Source of the DNA: Rhizobiales bacterium NRL2
Lineage (GTDB): Bacteria > Pseudomonadota > Alphaproteobacteria > Minwuiales > Minwuiaceae
Length of the DNA: 64,000 bases
Reading direction: 5' to 3'
Assembly (NCBI GenBank): GCA_001664005.1
Contig: CP016093.1
Coordinates: 2,487,001-2,551,000, forward strand
Position 1 is the first letter of the stretch. The number at the start of each line of letters is the position of its first letter. Positions 47,564 to 55,042 of the stretch are shown here, piece after piece. The position numbers and the translations under genes are program-made. The notes under the pieces are model-generated. The model was not told the DNA's origin. It worked only from the letters and a program-made list of their open reading frames with translations, and made no database searches.

Positions 47564-48214
47564 ATGACTTCGTTCACATCCTCGAGGTTGGCCCGCATTC
47601 GGTATGCGCTCTGGGGTCTCGCGGTCGTCGCCGCGCTCGTTCTTGCCGGCCTGTACATGACGAGGACGCCAGCGCCGCAGGAAAGCGGGCAGGCGACCCG
47701 AACCGGAGAAGCGGTCATCCGCTCCGAATTCACATTGACTGACCACACCGGCAAGCGCGTAACCGAGGCCGAGTTTCTCGGACGCTGGCAGTTGGTGTTC
47801 TTCGGTTTCACCCATTGTCCCGATCTGTGTCCCACGACACTGGCCTATATGGCGAGGGTTCTCGACATGCTCGGCGGCGACACCGCGGAAAGGGTCGCGG
47901 CCCTGTTCATTACGGTCGACCCCGGCCGGGATACGCCGGAAGCGTTGGCCGAATATGTCTCGGCGTTCCATCCCGGGCTCGTCGGCCTGACGGGCAGCGA
48001 GGCCGATATCGCCGCCGCGGCGAACGCCTTTCGCGTCTTCTATGAACGGATGGAGCAAGACAGCGCCCCGGACGGATATGTCATGGCGCATTCGGGCTAC
48101 ATCTACCTGATGACCCCCGACGGACAGTTCGAGACCGGATTCCGCGAAAGCGACCAGCTCCCGGAAGAGATGGCCCGGAAGATCCGGGACGCCATGGAAA
48201 GGTATGGAGAATGA
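47564..48214 (+). CDS. SCO family copper chaperone
   Basis: A 216-residue SCO1/SenC protein with an N-terminal anchor (residues about 14-32). The copper ligands are C85 and C89 in FGFTHCPDLCP and H176 in MAHSG, matching the SCO CxxxC plus histidine site. SCO proteins deliver copper to cytochrome oxidase or act in thiol redox. The gene starts 18 bases after the hairpin and its stop overlaps the PCuAC gene, making the pair coupled. Confidence 0.92.
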   Translation: MTSFTSSRLARIRYALWGLAVVAALVLAGLYMTRTPAPQESGQATRTGEAVIRSEFTLTDHTGKRVTEAEFLGRWQLVFFGFTHCPDLCPTTLAYMARVLDMLGGDTAERVAALFITVDPGRDTPEALAEYVSAFHPGLVGLTGSEADIAAAANAFRVFYERMEQDSAPDGYVMAHSGYIYLMTPDGQFETGFRESDQLPEEMARKIRDAMERYGE

Positions 48215-48660
48215 GAACCGCCCTGCTGATCGCCTTGATCCTGGCGATGTCGCCACTGGCCGCAATGGCCGAGAATGCGGTCCGGATCATTGACCCGTGG
48301 GCACGCGCCACCATTCTCGCATCCCGTCCCGGCGTCGCCTATCTGACCATGGAGAGCGCCCGCGACGACCGGTTGGTGGCGGTCGAAAGCCCCGCCGCCG
48401 ACAGGGTGATGATCCACGCCATTGAGAACAGCGACGATGTCAACCGGATGATGAACCTCGACGCGCTGGATTTGCCGGCGGGCGAACGGGTCGTCCTCGC
48501 TCCGGGCGGCGCGCATCTGATGCTGACGGGGCTGAAGAAACGGCTGACCGAAGGCACGCGATTTCCCCTCACCCTGAGATTCGAACGCGCCGGCGCGATC
48601 ACGGTCTCTGTCCCGGTGCTCGGCGTCGGGGCCGGGGGTCCGGCGGAGGACATCCAATGA
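48211..48660 (+). CDS. Periplasmic copper chaperone PCu(A)C
   Basis: A 149-residue exported protein. The metal motif is H69, then 10 residues, M80, then 21 residues, H102 and M104, exactly the HX10MX21HXM pattern of PCuAC. It collects Cu(I) in the periplasm and passes it to SCO or to oxidase subunit II. The signal peptide ends about MA-EN. ATG overlaps the SCO stop and the stop overlaps the next gene. Confidence 0.92.
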   Translation: MRTALLIALILAMSPLAAMAENAVRIIDPWARATILASRPGVAYLTMESARDDRLVAVESPAADRVMIHAIENSDDVNRMMNLDALDLPAGERVVLAPGGAHLMLTGLKKRLTEGTRFPLTLRFERAGAITVSVPVLGVGAGGPAEDIQ

Positions 48661-49283
48661 AAGCTCTCCTGATCTTCGGCCTTCTCGTCGTGGCCATGCC
48701 GGCTTTCGCCCATCATCCTGGTGAACGGTTGGACGAAGTGATGGCTACCAAGGAGCCGGCCTTCGAGCCGACTGACCAGCGGTCGGTCCCGGGCCTGGCG
48801 CTGACGGTTGAGCAGGGCCAAAGCCTGACGCTCCGCGACCTCGGGGACAGCATCGTTGTTCTGAGCTTCGCGCCTCGCGATTGCGGCGCTCCCTGTGCGG
48901 AGCAACAGGAAATCCTCGCCTCCGTGCAGGAGCAGGTGAACGTCACGCCCATGAAGCAGATGGTGACCTTTCTGACGATCCTTGATCGCCCCGACGCCAA
49001 CGGTCCGTCATGGGACCGCGCAAACTGGCGATCAGCGTCGCCCTCGGACGAAACGGTGGCCGAAAGCGCTCGCCGCTTCACCGCACTGAGTGATCGGAGT
49101 CCATCGTTCCCGCTGGTTCACGTCATCGACAGGGGAGGCCGGCATGCCGGCCTGTTTCACGGAACCGCGTTCCGGCAGATCAATCTCGTCCTCTACATAA
49201 ACGGCCTGACGAACGCGCCCCCGGTTGCCGACACCTCGGAACCCGACAGCTGGTGGGACAGGGTCATCGGGTTCTTCAAATGA
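48657..49283 (+). CDS. SCO/thioredoxin-like periplasmic protein
   Basis: A 208-residue exported protein. The signal peptide ends at AFAHHPGE, so the mature N-terminus has two histidines. A CxxxC pair (DCGAPCAEQ) and the general order of strands resemble SCO proteins, but the histidine ligand is not certain; VHVIDRGGRHAGLFHG may provide it. It ends in a C-terminal amphipathic tail DSWWDRVIGFFK. This is probably a diverged SCO paralogue working with the two upstream genes. Confidence 0.65.
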   Translation: MKALLIFGLLVVAMPAFAHHPGERLDEVMATKEPAFEPTDQRSVPGLALTVEQGQSLTLRDLGDSIVVLSFAPRDCGAPCAEQQEILASVQEQVNVTPMKQMVTFLTILDRPDANGPSWDRANWRSASPSDETVAESARRFTALSDRSPSFPLVHVIDRGGRHAGLFHGTAFRQINLVLYINGLTNAPPVADTSEPDSWWDRVIGFFK

Positions 49284-49783
49284 ACGGTTCCCGGACAGCG
49301 GGCGCGCACGTTCCTGCCAGCGCGCTCACATGGCTGACGGCTCTGAGACGTTACATGGGGTTCGTGGCGGCCGCGAACCTGATCTGGGAGTTCGCGCACA
49401 TGCCGCTCTATACGCTGTGGGAAACCGGCTCCGCAGCAGAGATCGTTTTCGCCGCTGTTCATTGCACCGGCGGCGATATCCTCATCGCGCTCAGCGCCGT
49501 CATGCTGTCCTTGTTCCTGTTCGGGAACACAGGTTGGCCCGCCGAACGACGGGTTCAGGTTGTAGCGGGCGCTATCGCCTTCGGGCTTGCCTATACGATG
49601 TTCAGCGAGTGGCTGAACATCGAGGTGCGGGAAGCCTGGGCCTATCGCGAGTTGATGCCTGTGATCCCCGTTCTTGATGCGGGCCTCAGCCCGGTCCTGC
49701 AATGGATCGTGGTGCCGCTCGCCGGCTTCTGGTGGGCGCTCCGGATCAATACGGTTCCTGCTCGCGGAGAAGCAGAGGCATGA
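49280..49783 (+). CDS. Membrane protein of unknown function
   Basis: A 167-residue protein with four hydrophobic helices, including YMGFVAAANLIWEF, DILIALSAVMLSLFLF, RRVQVVAGAIAFGLAY and VLQWIVVPLAGFWWAL. No family is recognised. The ATG overlaps the stop of the previous gene and its own stop overlaps the ccdA start, so it belongs to the operon. A role in copper handling or redox is only inferred from position. Confidence 0.6.
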   Translation: MNGSRTAGAHVPASALTWLTALRRYMGFVAAANLIWEFAHMPLYTLWETGSAAEIVFAAVHCTGGDILIALSAVMLSLFLFGNTGWPAERRVQVVAGAIAFGLAYTMFSEWLNIEVREAWAYRELMPVIPVLDAGLSPVLQWIVVPLAGFWWALRINTVPARGEAEA

Positions 49784-50523
49784 CAGCCGAACTCAGTCTT
49801 GTCGGCCTGGTCGTGACCTTCCTGGCCGGAGCGATTTCGTTCCTTTCTCCCTGCGTTCTGCCGCTTGTGCCCGGCTACGTCTCCTACATCGCCGGCGGCA
49901 CGGCCCGGATCTCCGCCTCGCCGGGCCCTCGGCGTTTTCCATTCGCTGCAGTGGCGCTCAGCCTCTTCTTCGTGCTGGGGTTCTCGACGGTCTTCATCAT
50001 CCTGGGCGCCAGCGCGACGGCGTTGGGTCAACTGATGCTCGGCTATCGCTACGAGCTGAACATCGTTGGCGGCACGGTGGTCATCGTTTTCGGGCTTTTC
50101 ATGCTGGGCTTCGCCCGTTTCGGCCTGATGCAGCGGGATCTGCGTTTTCACCTGTCGATTCCCGGTGGCCGCCCGGTCGCTGCCTATGTCCTCGGTCTCG
50201 CATTCGCGTTCGGCTGGACTCCTTGCATCGGGCCGATTCTGGGCGCGATTCTGACGACAACAGCGGCGTCCGCGACGGTCTCCGAGGGCACGACCCTGCT
50301 TGCGGTCTACTCGGCCGGGCTTGGCGTGCCCTTCCTCCTGGCTGCGGCGTTCACCGAGCGACTGGCGCGGCGTCTGCGGCCCATCGGCCACCTGGGCCGC
50401 CGTCTGCATCAGGTCGCCGGGGTGATCCTGATCGTGATGGGCGTTGCGATGATCACCGACTATCTCTCTGCCTTCGCATTCTGGCTGCTCGACACCTTTC
50501 CGATCCTGGGACAGATCGGATAG
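49780..50523 (+). CDS. ccdA: Cytochrome c biogenesis protein CcdA
   Basis: A 247-residue membrane protein of six helices. The redox cysteines are C25 in ISFLSPCVLPL and the one in FGWTPCIGPIL, both in membrane positions typical of CcdA. It carries electrons from cytoplasmic thioredoxin to periplasmic CcmG/TlpA proteins, two of which are encoded upstream. The ATG overlaps the previous stop. This is the last gene of the plus-strand copper operon; merR follows on the other strand. Confidence 0.92.
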   Translation: MTAELSLVGLVVTFLAGAISFLSPCVLPLVPGYVSYIAGGTARISASPGPRRFPFAAVALSLFFVLGFSTVFIILGASATALGQLMLGYRYELNIVGGTVVIVFGLFMLGFARFGLMQRDLRFHLSIPGGRPVAAYVLGLAFAFGWTPCIGPILGAILTTTAASATVSEGTTLLAVYSAGLGVPFLLAAAFTERLARRLRPIGHLGRRLHQVAGVILIVMGVAMITDYLSAFAFWLLDTFPILGQIG

Positions 50524-50628
50524 CGAACGCCCGTGCGGGATACCTGGTGCTCGAAGCAGTTGCGAGAGTGATCGGACACTGCACGGTCCAGCTATCGCGG
50601 GGCCGGTTCAGTGATCGATCCGACATGA

Positions 50629-51042
50629 TTATTCCGTCAGCGCATCCAGGACCGGGCATTCCGGGATTTCATCGCCTGAGCATTTGGCAGAGGTATCCGA
50701 CAGGACCTGCTCGATGCGCTTGAGGTCGGCGATCTTCGCACGCACATCGGCGAGGTGCCGTTCGGTGCGCTCCTTCACCTCTGCGCAGGTTTGCGTGCCG
50801 CCATCGACGAGGGCGAGCAGCCCTCGGATGTCGTCAAGTGAGAAGCCCAGCTCGCGTGCCCGCAGAATGAAGCGCAGCCGTTCCACATGGCCGTTGTCGT
50901 AGAGGCGATAACCGGCCTCGGTGCGCGGCGGTTCCGGCATCATGCCGATCTTCTCGTAGTAGCGGATGGTCTCAAGGTTGCAGCCGGTGCGGCGCGCAAG
51001 CGCGGCGCGGTGCAATCCCGTCCCTGACGTTTCGTGCGCCAT
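50629..51042 (-). CDS. merR: MerR-family mercury regulator, copy 1
   Basis: A 137-residue MerR regulator. The winged helix-turn-helix is TGCNLETIRYYEKIGMMPEPPRT, and the dimer helix and metal loop have cysteines C86, C121 and C129. The 35-residue gap between the first two equals that of Tn21 MerR (C82-C117). The second gap is 8 residues instead of 9. It is divergent from merT and overlies the 19-base promoter at 51061-51091. It should repress without Hg(II) and activate with it. Confidence 0.88.
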   Translation of the reverse strand: MAHETSGTGLHRAALARRTGCNLETIRYYEKIGMMPEPPRTEAGYRLYDNGHVERLRFILRARELGFSLDDIRGLLALVDGGTQTCAEVKERTERHLADVRAKIADLKRIEQVLSDTSAKCSGDEIPECPVLDALTE

Positions 51043-51060
51043 CTGATCTCCAGAAACCTC

Positions 51061-51091
51061 TTGAGCCTGTAGTCGCTACAGACCCTACCTT
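51061..51091 (+). promoter_or_regulatory. mer promoter/operator (MerR-type, 19-base spacer)
   Basis: TTGAGC (51061-51066) and TACCTT (51086-51091) lie 19 bases apart. The dyad CTGTAG, TCG, CTACAG fills the front of the spacer. Overlong spacing with a central palindrome is the mark of MerR-family activation by DNA twisting. It drives merT on the plus strand, and merR begins on the minus strand 19 bases to the left. Confidence 0.75.
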
Positions 51092-51122
51092 CAAGGATGA
51101 ACAAGATCGAGGACAGACCGAC

Positions 51123-51521
51123 ATGCATGAGGTGCGAACCAGTTCGGAGGCCCACGGAACCCCGGAAAACGCCGGAGATAGCAGAAAGCGCTGGTATGCG
51201 GCCGGCGGGCTGATCGGCGCGGTCCTGGCGTCATCGTGCTGCATTGCGCCGCTCGCCCTGCTCACGCTCGGCGTCTCGGGGGCGTGGATCGGCAATCTGA
51301 CGGCGCTGGAGCCTTACAAACCATACTTCGCCGCAGTCGCCCTCGTCTTCATCGGGCTCGGCTTCCATCAGGTGTATGTGAAGCCGAGGAAGGCTTGCGC
51401 CGAGGACAGCTACTGCGCGCGCCCGCAGTCCTCAATCATCACGCAAGCGGCCCTCTGGATCGGGACGGCGTTGGTCATACTGGCGCTGACGATCAACTGG
51501 TGGGCGCCGCTGTTTTACTAG
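51123..51521 (+). CDS. merT: Mercuric ion transporter MerT
   Basis: A 132-residue inner-membrane protein with three helices. The membrane cysteine pair is C39-C40 in LASSCCIAPL, and a second pair lies in the cytoplasmic loop KACAEDSYCAR. It takes Hg(II) from MerP and passes it to MerA. It is the first gene after the mer promoter. merP starts 11 bases downstream. Confidence 0.93.
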   Translation: MHEVRTSSEAHGTPENAGDSRKRWYAAGGLIGAVLASSCCIAPLALLTLGVSGAWIGNLTALEPYKPYFAAVALVFIGLGFHQVYVKPRKACAEDSYCARPQSSIITQAALWIGTALVILALTINWWAPLFY

Positions 51522-51532
51522 GAAACAAACAC

Positions 51533-51862
51533 ATGAAACGACCTCTCATCGTTGCCACGGCGGCGGTTGTCCTGGGCATCGGCGCCTCGCTTTTCCTCGT
51601 ACCCCAGTCGCAGGTGAACGCGCAGTCGACCAACGTGGCGACGGAGACCGCCACTGCAACCTTCGCCATCGAGAACATGACCTGCGCCCTGTGCCCGATC
51701 ACCGTGCGCAAGGCCATGGAAGGAGTAGAAGGCGTGCGCTCCGTCCAGACGGACCTGGAGGCCAGAACCGCCACGGCCGTGTTCGACCCAAGGGTCGTGT
51801 CTCCGGCAGATATCGCCGCCGCCTCGACGAATGCAGGATATCCCGCCAGATCGAAACCGTGA
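51533..51862 (+). CDS. merP: Periplasmic mercury-binding protein MerP
   Basis: A 109-residue exported protein with a heavy-metal-associated domain. The signal peptide ends near VNA, and the mercury-binding cysteines are C51 and C54 in NMTCALCPI. It shields the periplasm and delivers Hg(II) to MerT. The ATG at 51533 gives the signal peptide directly. Confidence 0.93.
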   Translation: MKRPLIVATAAVVLGIGASLFLVPQSQVNAQSTNVATETATATFAIENMTCALCPITVRKAMEGVEGVRSVQTDLEARTATAVFDPRVVSPADIAAASTNAGYPARSKP

Positions 51863-51872
51863 TGGCGCGCGG

Positions 51873-52122
51873 ATGAAGGACGCCACGATCATCAAGACCG
51901 GTGTCATCGGCACGGCCATCGCCGCCATCTGCTGCTTCACACCCCGTGCTGGTCATCGGGCTGAGCGTGGTTGGCCTCTCGGCATGGCTCGGCTGGCTGG
52001 ACTACGTGCTGCTGCCCGCGCTCGCGACTTTCATTGGCATCACGGCCTACGGCCTCTGGCGGCGGCGGCAGTCTATCGCCTGCCGCCAATCCGATCCCGA
52101 AGCAACGAAGGAGACCAGATAA
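51873..52122 (+). pseudogene. merF: Mercury transporter MerF, broken by a one-base frameshift
   Basis: The first 24 codons give MKDATIIKTGVIGTAIAAICCFTP, including the CC pair of MerF. The reading frame then shifts at a run of four C (51942-51945). In the +1-shifted frame, VLVIGLSVVGLSAWLGWLDYVLLPALA and the second helix continue to the stop at 52122. Deleting one C restores an 82-residue MerF. The gene is non-functional as given, or the run is a sequencing error. Position between merP and merA is normal. Confidence 0.85.
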
Positions 52123-52123
52123 C

Positions 52124-53548
52124 ATGGTCGATTGCTGCACACCGCCCTCGGGCGGACGCTACGACCTCGCCGTCGTCGGCGCAGGCTCCGCGGGGTTCTC
52201 CGCCGCCATCACCGCCGCCGAACAGGGCGCCAATGTCGCCCTTATCGGCCACGGCACAATCGGCGGCACCTGCGTCAATGTGGGCTGCGTGCCGTCGAAG
52301 ACCATGATCCGCGCCGCCGAGGCCCTGCACGCTGCGCGCACCGCCAGCCGTTTCCCGGGCCTTGCCGGAGAGGCGCAGGTGACGGACTGGCAAGCCCTCG
52401 TGAGCGCCAAGGACGATCTCGTGGCGAGCCTCCGTCAGGGTAAGTACATCGACCTGCTGTCCGCCTGGCCCGGTATATCCTATCTCGACGGGACCGCACG
52501 CCTGAGCCCTGACGGTATCGCCGTGGACGGGCAGACCGTGCCGGCAGGGAAGGCCGTCATCACGACCGGCGCCGCGCCGGCAAAGCCGGATATTCCCGGT
52601 ATCGACGATGTTCCCTGGCTGTCCAGCACAACGGCGCTGGAACTGACGGCGCTGCCCCGCTCGCTGATCGTCATCGGCGGTGGCTATGTCGGCTGCGAGC
52701 TCGCGCAGATGTTTGCGCGCATGGGCACGGAGGTGACGCTGGTAACCCGCTCGCGTCTGCTGCCCGAGGCCGAGCCGGAAATCTCGGAAGCGCTGACCGG
52801 CTATCTGCGCGACGAAGGCCTCATCGTTCGCGATGGCCTCGCATACCGGCAGATTGCACGAGCGGACGACCGCGTTGCGCTGACCGTGGAGATCGAGGGG
52901 CGAGGGGAGACGTTGAGGGCGGAACAGGTGCTGGTCGCGACGGGGCGGACGCCCAATACGCGCGGGCTCGATCTTCCGCAGAACGGCGTCCAACTCGCCA
53001 ACAATGGCGGCGTCGCGGTCGACGAGCGGATGCGCACCTCCAAGGCCGATCTCTACGCCGCCGGCGATGTGACCGGCCGCGACCAGTTCGTCTACATGGC
53101 CGCCTATGGCGCCAAGCTCGCCGCCCTCAACGCGCTGAATGGCGACAGCCTTGTCTACGACAACAGCGCCATGCCCTGGGTGGTGTTCACCGACCCGCAG
53201 GTGGCTGGCGTCGGTCTGAGCGAAGCCGCGGCCCGAGAAGCGGGCTACGACGTCAAGACCTCGGTCCTGCCGCTCGACCAGGTGCCCCGGGCGCTTGCGG
53301 CGCGCGATACGCGCGGGCTCATCAAGCTGGTCGCCGACGCGGAAACCGACCGCCTGCTGGGCGGCCAGATCCTTGCGCCCGAAGGCGCCGACAGTGTCCA
53401 GACGCTCACGCTTGCCCTCAAGGCCGGCATGACGGCAAGGGGACTCGGCGAGACGATATTCCCGTATCTCACCACCGTGGAAGGGCTGAAGCTGGCCGCA
53501 CAGACCTTCGAAAAGGACGTGGCGATGCTGTCCTGCTGTGCGGGGTGA
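52124..53548 (+). CDS. merA: Mercuric reductase MerA
   Basis: A 474-residue flavoprotein disulfide reductase. FAD motif GAGSAGFSAAI, redox cysteines C50 and C55 in GGTCVNVGCVPSK, NAD(P)H motif GGGYVGCELA and the C-terminal vicinal pair C471-C472 (LSCCAG) are all present. The usual N-terminal HMA domain (NmerA) is missing, though the protein begins MVDCC. It reduces Hg(II) to volatile Hg(0). The ATG at 52124 follows the merF stop by 1 base. Confidence 0.94.
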   Translation: MVDCCTPPSGGRYDLAVVGAGSAGFSAAITAAEQGANVALIGHGTIGGTCVNVGCVPSKTMIRAAEALHAARTASRFPGLAGEAQVTDWQALVSAKDDLVASLRQGKYIDLLSAWPGISYLDGTARLSPDGIAVDGQTVPAGKAVITTGAAPAKPDIPGIDDVPWLSSTTALELTALPRSLIVIGGGYVGCELAQMFARMGTEVTLVTRSRLLPEAEPEISEALTGYLRDEGLIVRDGLAYRQIARADDRVALTVEIEGRGETLRAEQVLVATGRTPNTRGLDLPQNGVQLANNGGVAVDERMRTSKADLYAAGDVTGRDQFVYMAAYGAKLAALNALNGDSLVYDNSAMPWVVFTDPQVAGVGLSEAAAREAGYDVKTSVLPLDQVPRALAARDTRGLIKLVADAETDRLLGGQILAPEGADSVQTLTLALKAGMTARGLGETIFPYLTTVEGLKLAAQTFEKDVAMLSCCAG

Positions 53549-53609
53549 CTCCCGTCGTCGCCGCGCGTGAGAACCGCTCGCCCGGTACAGGTCATCGCTG
53601 CCGCCGTGC

Positions 53610-53640
53610 TTGACCCTGCACCATGGTGCGGGGATCAGAA
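53610..53640 (+). promoter_or_regulatory. Second MerR-type promoter with 19-base spacer
   Basis: TTGACC (53610-53615) and TCAGAA (53635-53640) are 19 bases apart, with the dyad GCACC/GGTGC (CTGCACC, AT, GGTGCGG) between. It precedes the second merR gene by 22 bases, in the same direction, so that regulator should control its own operon. Confidence 0.6.
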
Positions 53641-53661
53641 TGATCAGCAGGGAGGAAGCGC

Positions 53662-54132
53662 ATGGCGAAGGCGAACATGACAATCGGCAGAGCGGCGAAG
53701 GCGGCAGGCGTGCGGATCGCGACGATCCGGTTCTACGAGCGCCGCGGCCTGATTGCGCAGCCGCGCAAGCCGGAGAGCGGATACCGGACCTATCCCGACG
53801 AAACCGTCGCGCGCATCCGCTTTATCCGGCAGGCCCAGGAGATCGGCTTCTCCCTGGCCGAGGTCGCTGAGCTTCTCTCATTGCGCGCCGACCCTCGCGC
53901 AGACTGTGGCGACGTACGCGCTCGCGCGATCGGGAAGCGCGTCGAGGTCCAGGCCAAGCTCGATCAGCTTACGCAAATGCGCGCCGCGCTTGATGAGCTG
54001 ATCGCCAGTTGTCCGGGCGGCGGCAACGTCAGGGCCTGCACGATTCTCGATGCCATGCAGTGCGAACCGGCAGGTGCCGGGACAGCGACTTCTTCGACGA
54101 CGTTCGGATCTAGAAAAGGCAGCGGGACATGA
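53662..54132 (+). CDS. MerR-family mercury regulator, copy 2
   Basis: A 156-residue MerR regulator. The DNA-binding part is GVRIATIRFYERRGLIAQPRKP. The metal-loop cysteines are C82, C117 and C126, the same numbers and spacing as the mercury ligands of Tn21 MerR, with ADCGDV and CPGGGNVRACTILDAM around them. It heads an operon with a CopZ-like protein, a CcdA-like protein and the P-type ATPase, all likely under its control through the promoter at 53610. Mercury is the best guess for its signal. Confidence 0.85.
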   Translation: MAKANMTIGRAAKAAGVRIATIRFYERRGLIAQPRKPESGYRTYPDETVARIRFIRQAQEIGFSLAEVAELLSLRADPRADCGDVRARAIGKRVEVQAKLDQLTQMRAALDELIASCPGGGNVRACTILDAMQCEPAGAGTATSSTTFGSRKGSGT

Positions 54133-54341
54133 AGACGACGACCCTGACCATCGAGGGTATGCACTGTGACGGCTGTGCCCGGACAATCGAGGTGCTGGTT
54201 GCCCGGGTGCCGGGTGTTCGACAGGCTGAGGTCTCCTTCGACGAACGCCGCGCCCGCATATTGCACGATCAGTACGCGGCCTCGACTACCGACCTCATAG
54301 AGGCGATCGCCAAAGGCGGTTTCACCGCAAACTCAAACTGA
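54129..54341 (+). CDS. CopZ-like heavy-metal-associated domain protein
   Basis: A 70-residue ferredoxin-like HMA domain with the metal motif GMHCDGC (C13, C16). It lacks a signal peptide and is cytoplasmic. Likely a metallochaperone that carries the metal to the P-type ATPase encoded two genes downstream. The start overlaps the merR copy 2 stop by 4 bases. Confidence 0.88.
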   Translation: MKTTTLTIEGMHCDGCARTIEVLVARVPGVRQAEVSFDERRARILHDQYAASTTDLIEAIAKGGFTANSN

Positions 54342-54343
54342 AC

Positions 54344-55024
54344 ATGCTTGAAACCAGCTTCATGGGCATCGTCGCGATCCCGGCCGGTCTTGGCCTGATC
54401 GGCTTTGTCGAACCGTGTTCGATCGGCTCAAGCCTGGTCTTCATCAAGTACCTGGAAGGCAAAGGCCCGCTCGCCAAGCTTGCCGAAACATCCCTGTTCG
54501 CGCTTACGCGGGCAGTTTTCATCGGGCTGCTGGGCGTTCTGGCTGCCGTGATCGGGTCGTTGTTTCTCGATCTGCAACGCGGCGCCTGGCTGCTTCTCGG
54601 CGTGGCCTATGTCGGCTTGGGCCTGTTGCTTGCGACAGGGCGCGCCCGGGCGCTCATGGTCTCGTTGGGCCCAGGCCTCAAACGGCTGAGCGGGCGACGC
54701 GGGTCCGCGGGGCTGGGCCTGTTGTTCGGGCTCAACATCCCGGCCTGCGCCGCGCCATTGCTGTTTGCGTTGCTGGCGGGAGCGGCCGCATCCGATGACG
54801 CGAGCGCCCTCACCGGGTTTGCCGCCCTCGCTGTGTTCGGCTTCGCGCTGTCGCTACCGCTGGTGGCGATCGTGCTGATCCCCGGCGCACACGCCCTTCT
54901 CGATCGTTTTGCCGCGCTGTCGAGGCGTTATCCGGTCGTCGCGGGACTGGTCCTCGTCGCGCTTGGCGCGTGGTCGATCGGGTTCGGCCTGTTTGCCGAA
55001 ATTAACGCCGGCGCGACATCGTGA
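54344..55024 (+). CDS. CcdA/DsbD-like membrane protein
   Basis: A 226-residue membrane protein with about six helices. Cysteines lie in FVEPCSIGSS (C25) and in NIPACAAPLL, in the same positions as the redox pair of CcdA. It could move electrons or metal across the membrane. Such genes occur beside mercury and copper ATPases, and some were proposed as mercury transporters. It starts 2 bases after the CopZ-like gene. Confidence 0.75.
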   Translation: MLETSFMGIVAIPAGLGLIGFVEPCSIGSSLVFIKYLEGKGPLAKLAETSLFALTRAVFIGLLGVLAAVIGSLFLDLQRGAWLLLGVAYVGLGLLLATGRARALMVSLGPGLKRLSGRRGSAGLGLLFGLNIPACAAPLLFALLAGAAASDDASALTGFAALAVFGFALSLPLVAIVLIPGAHALLDRFAALSRRYPVVAGLVLVALGAWSIGFGLFAEINAGATS

Positions 55025-55042
55025 CCTGAAAGGATACACGTC

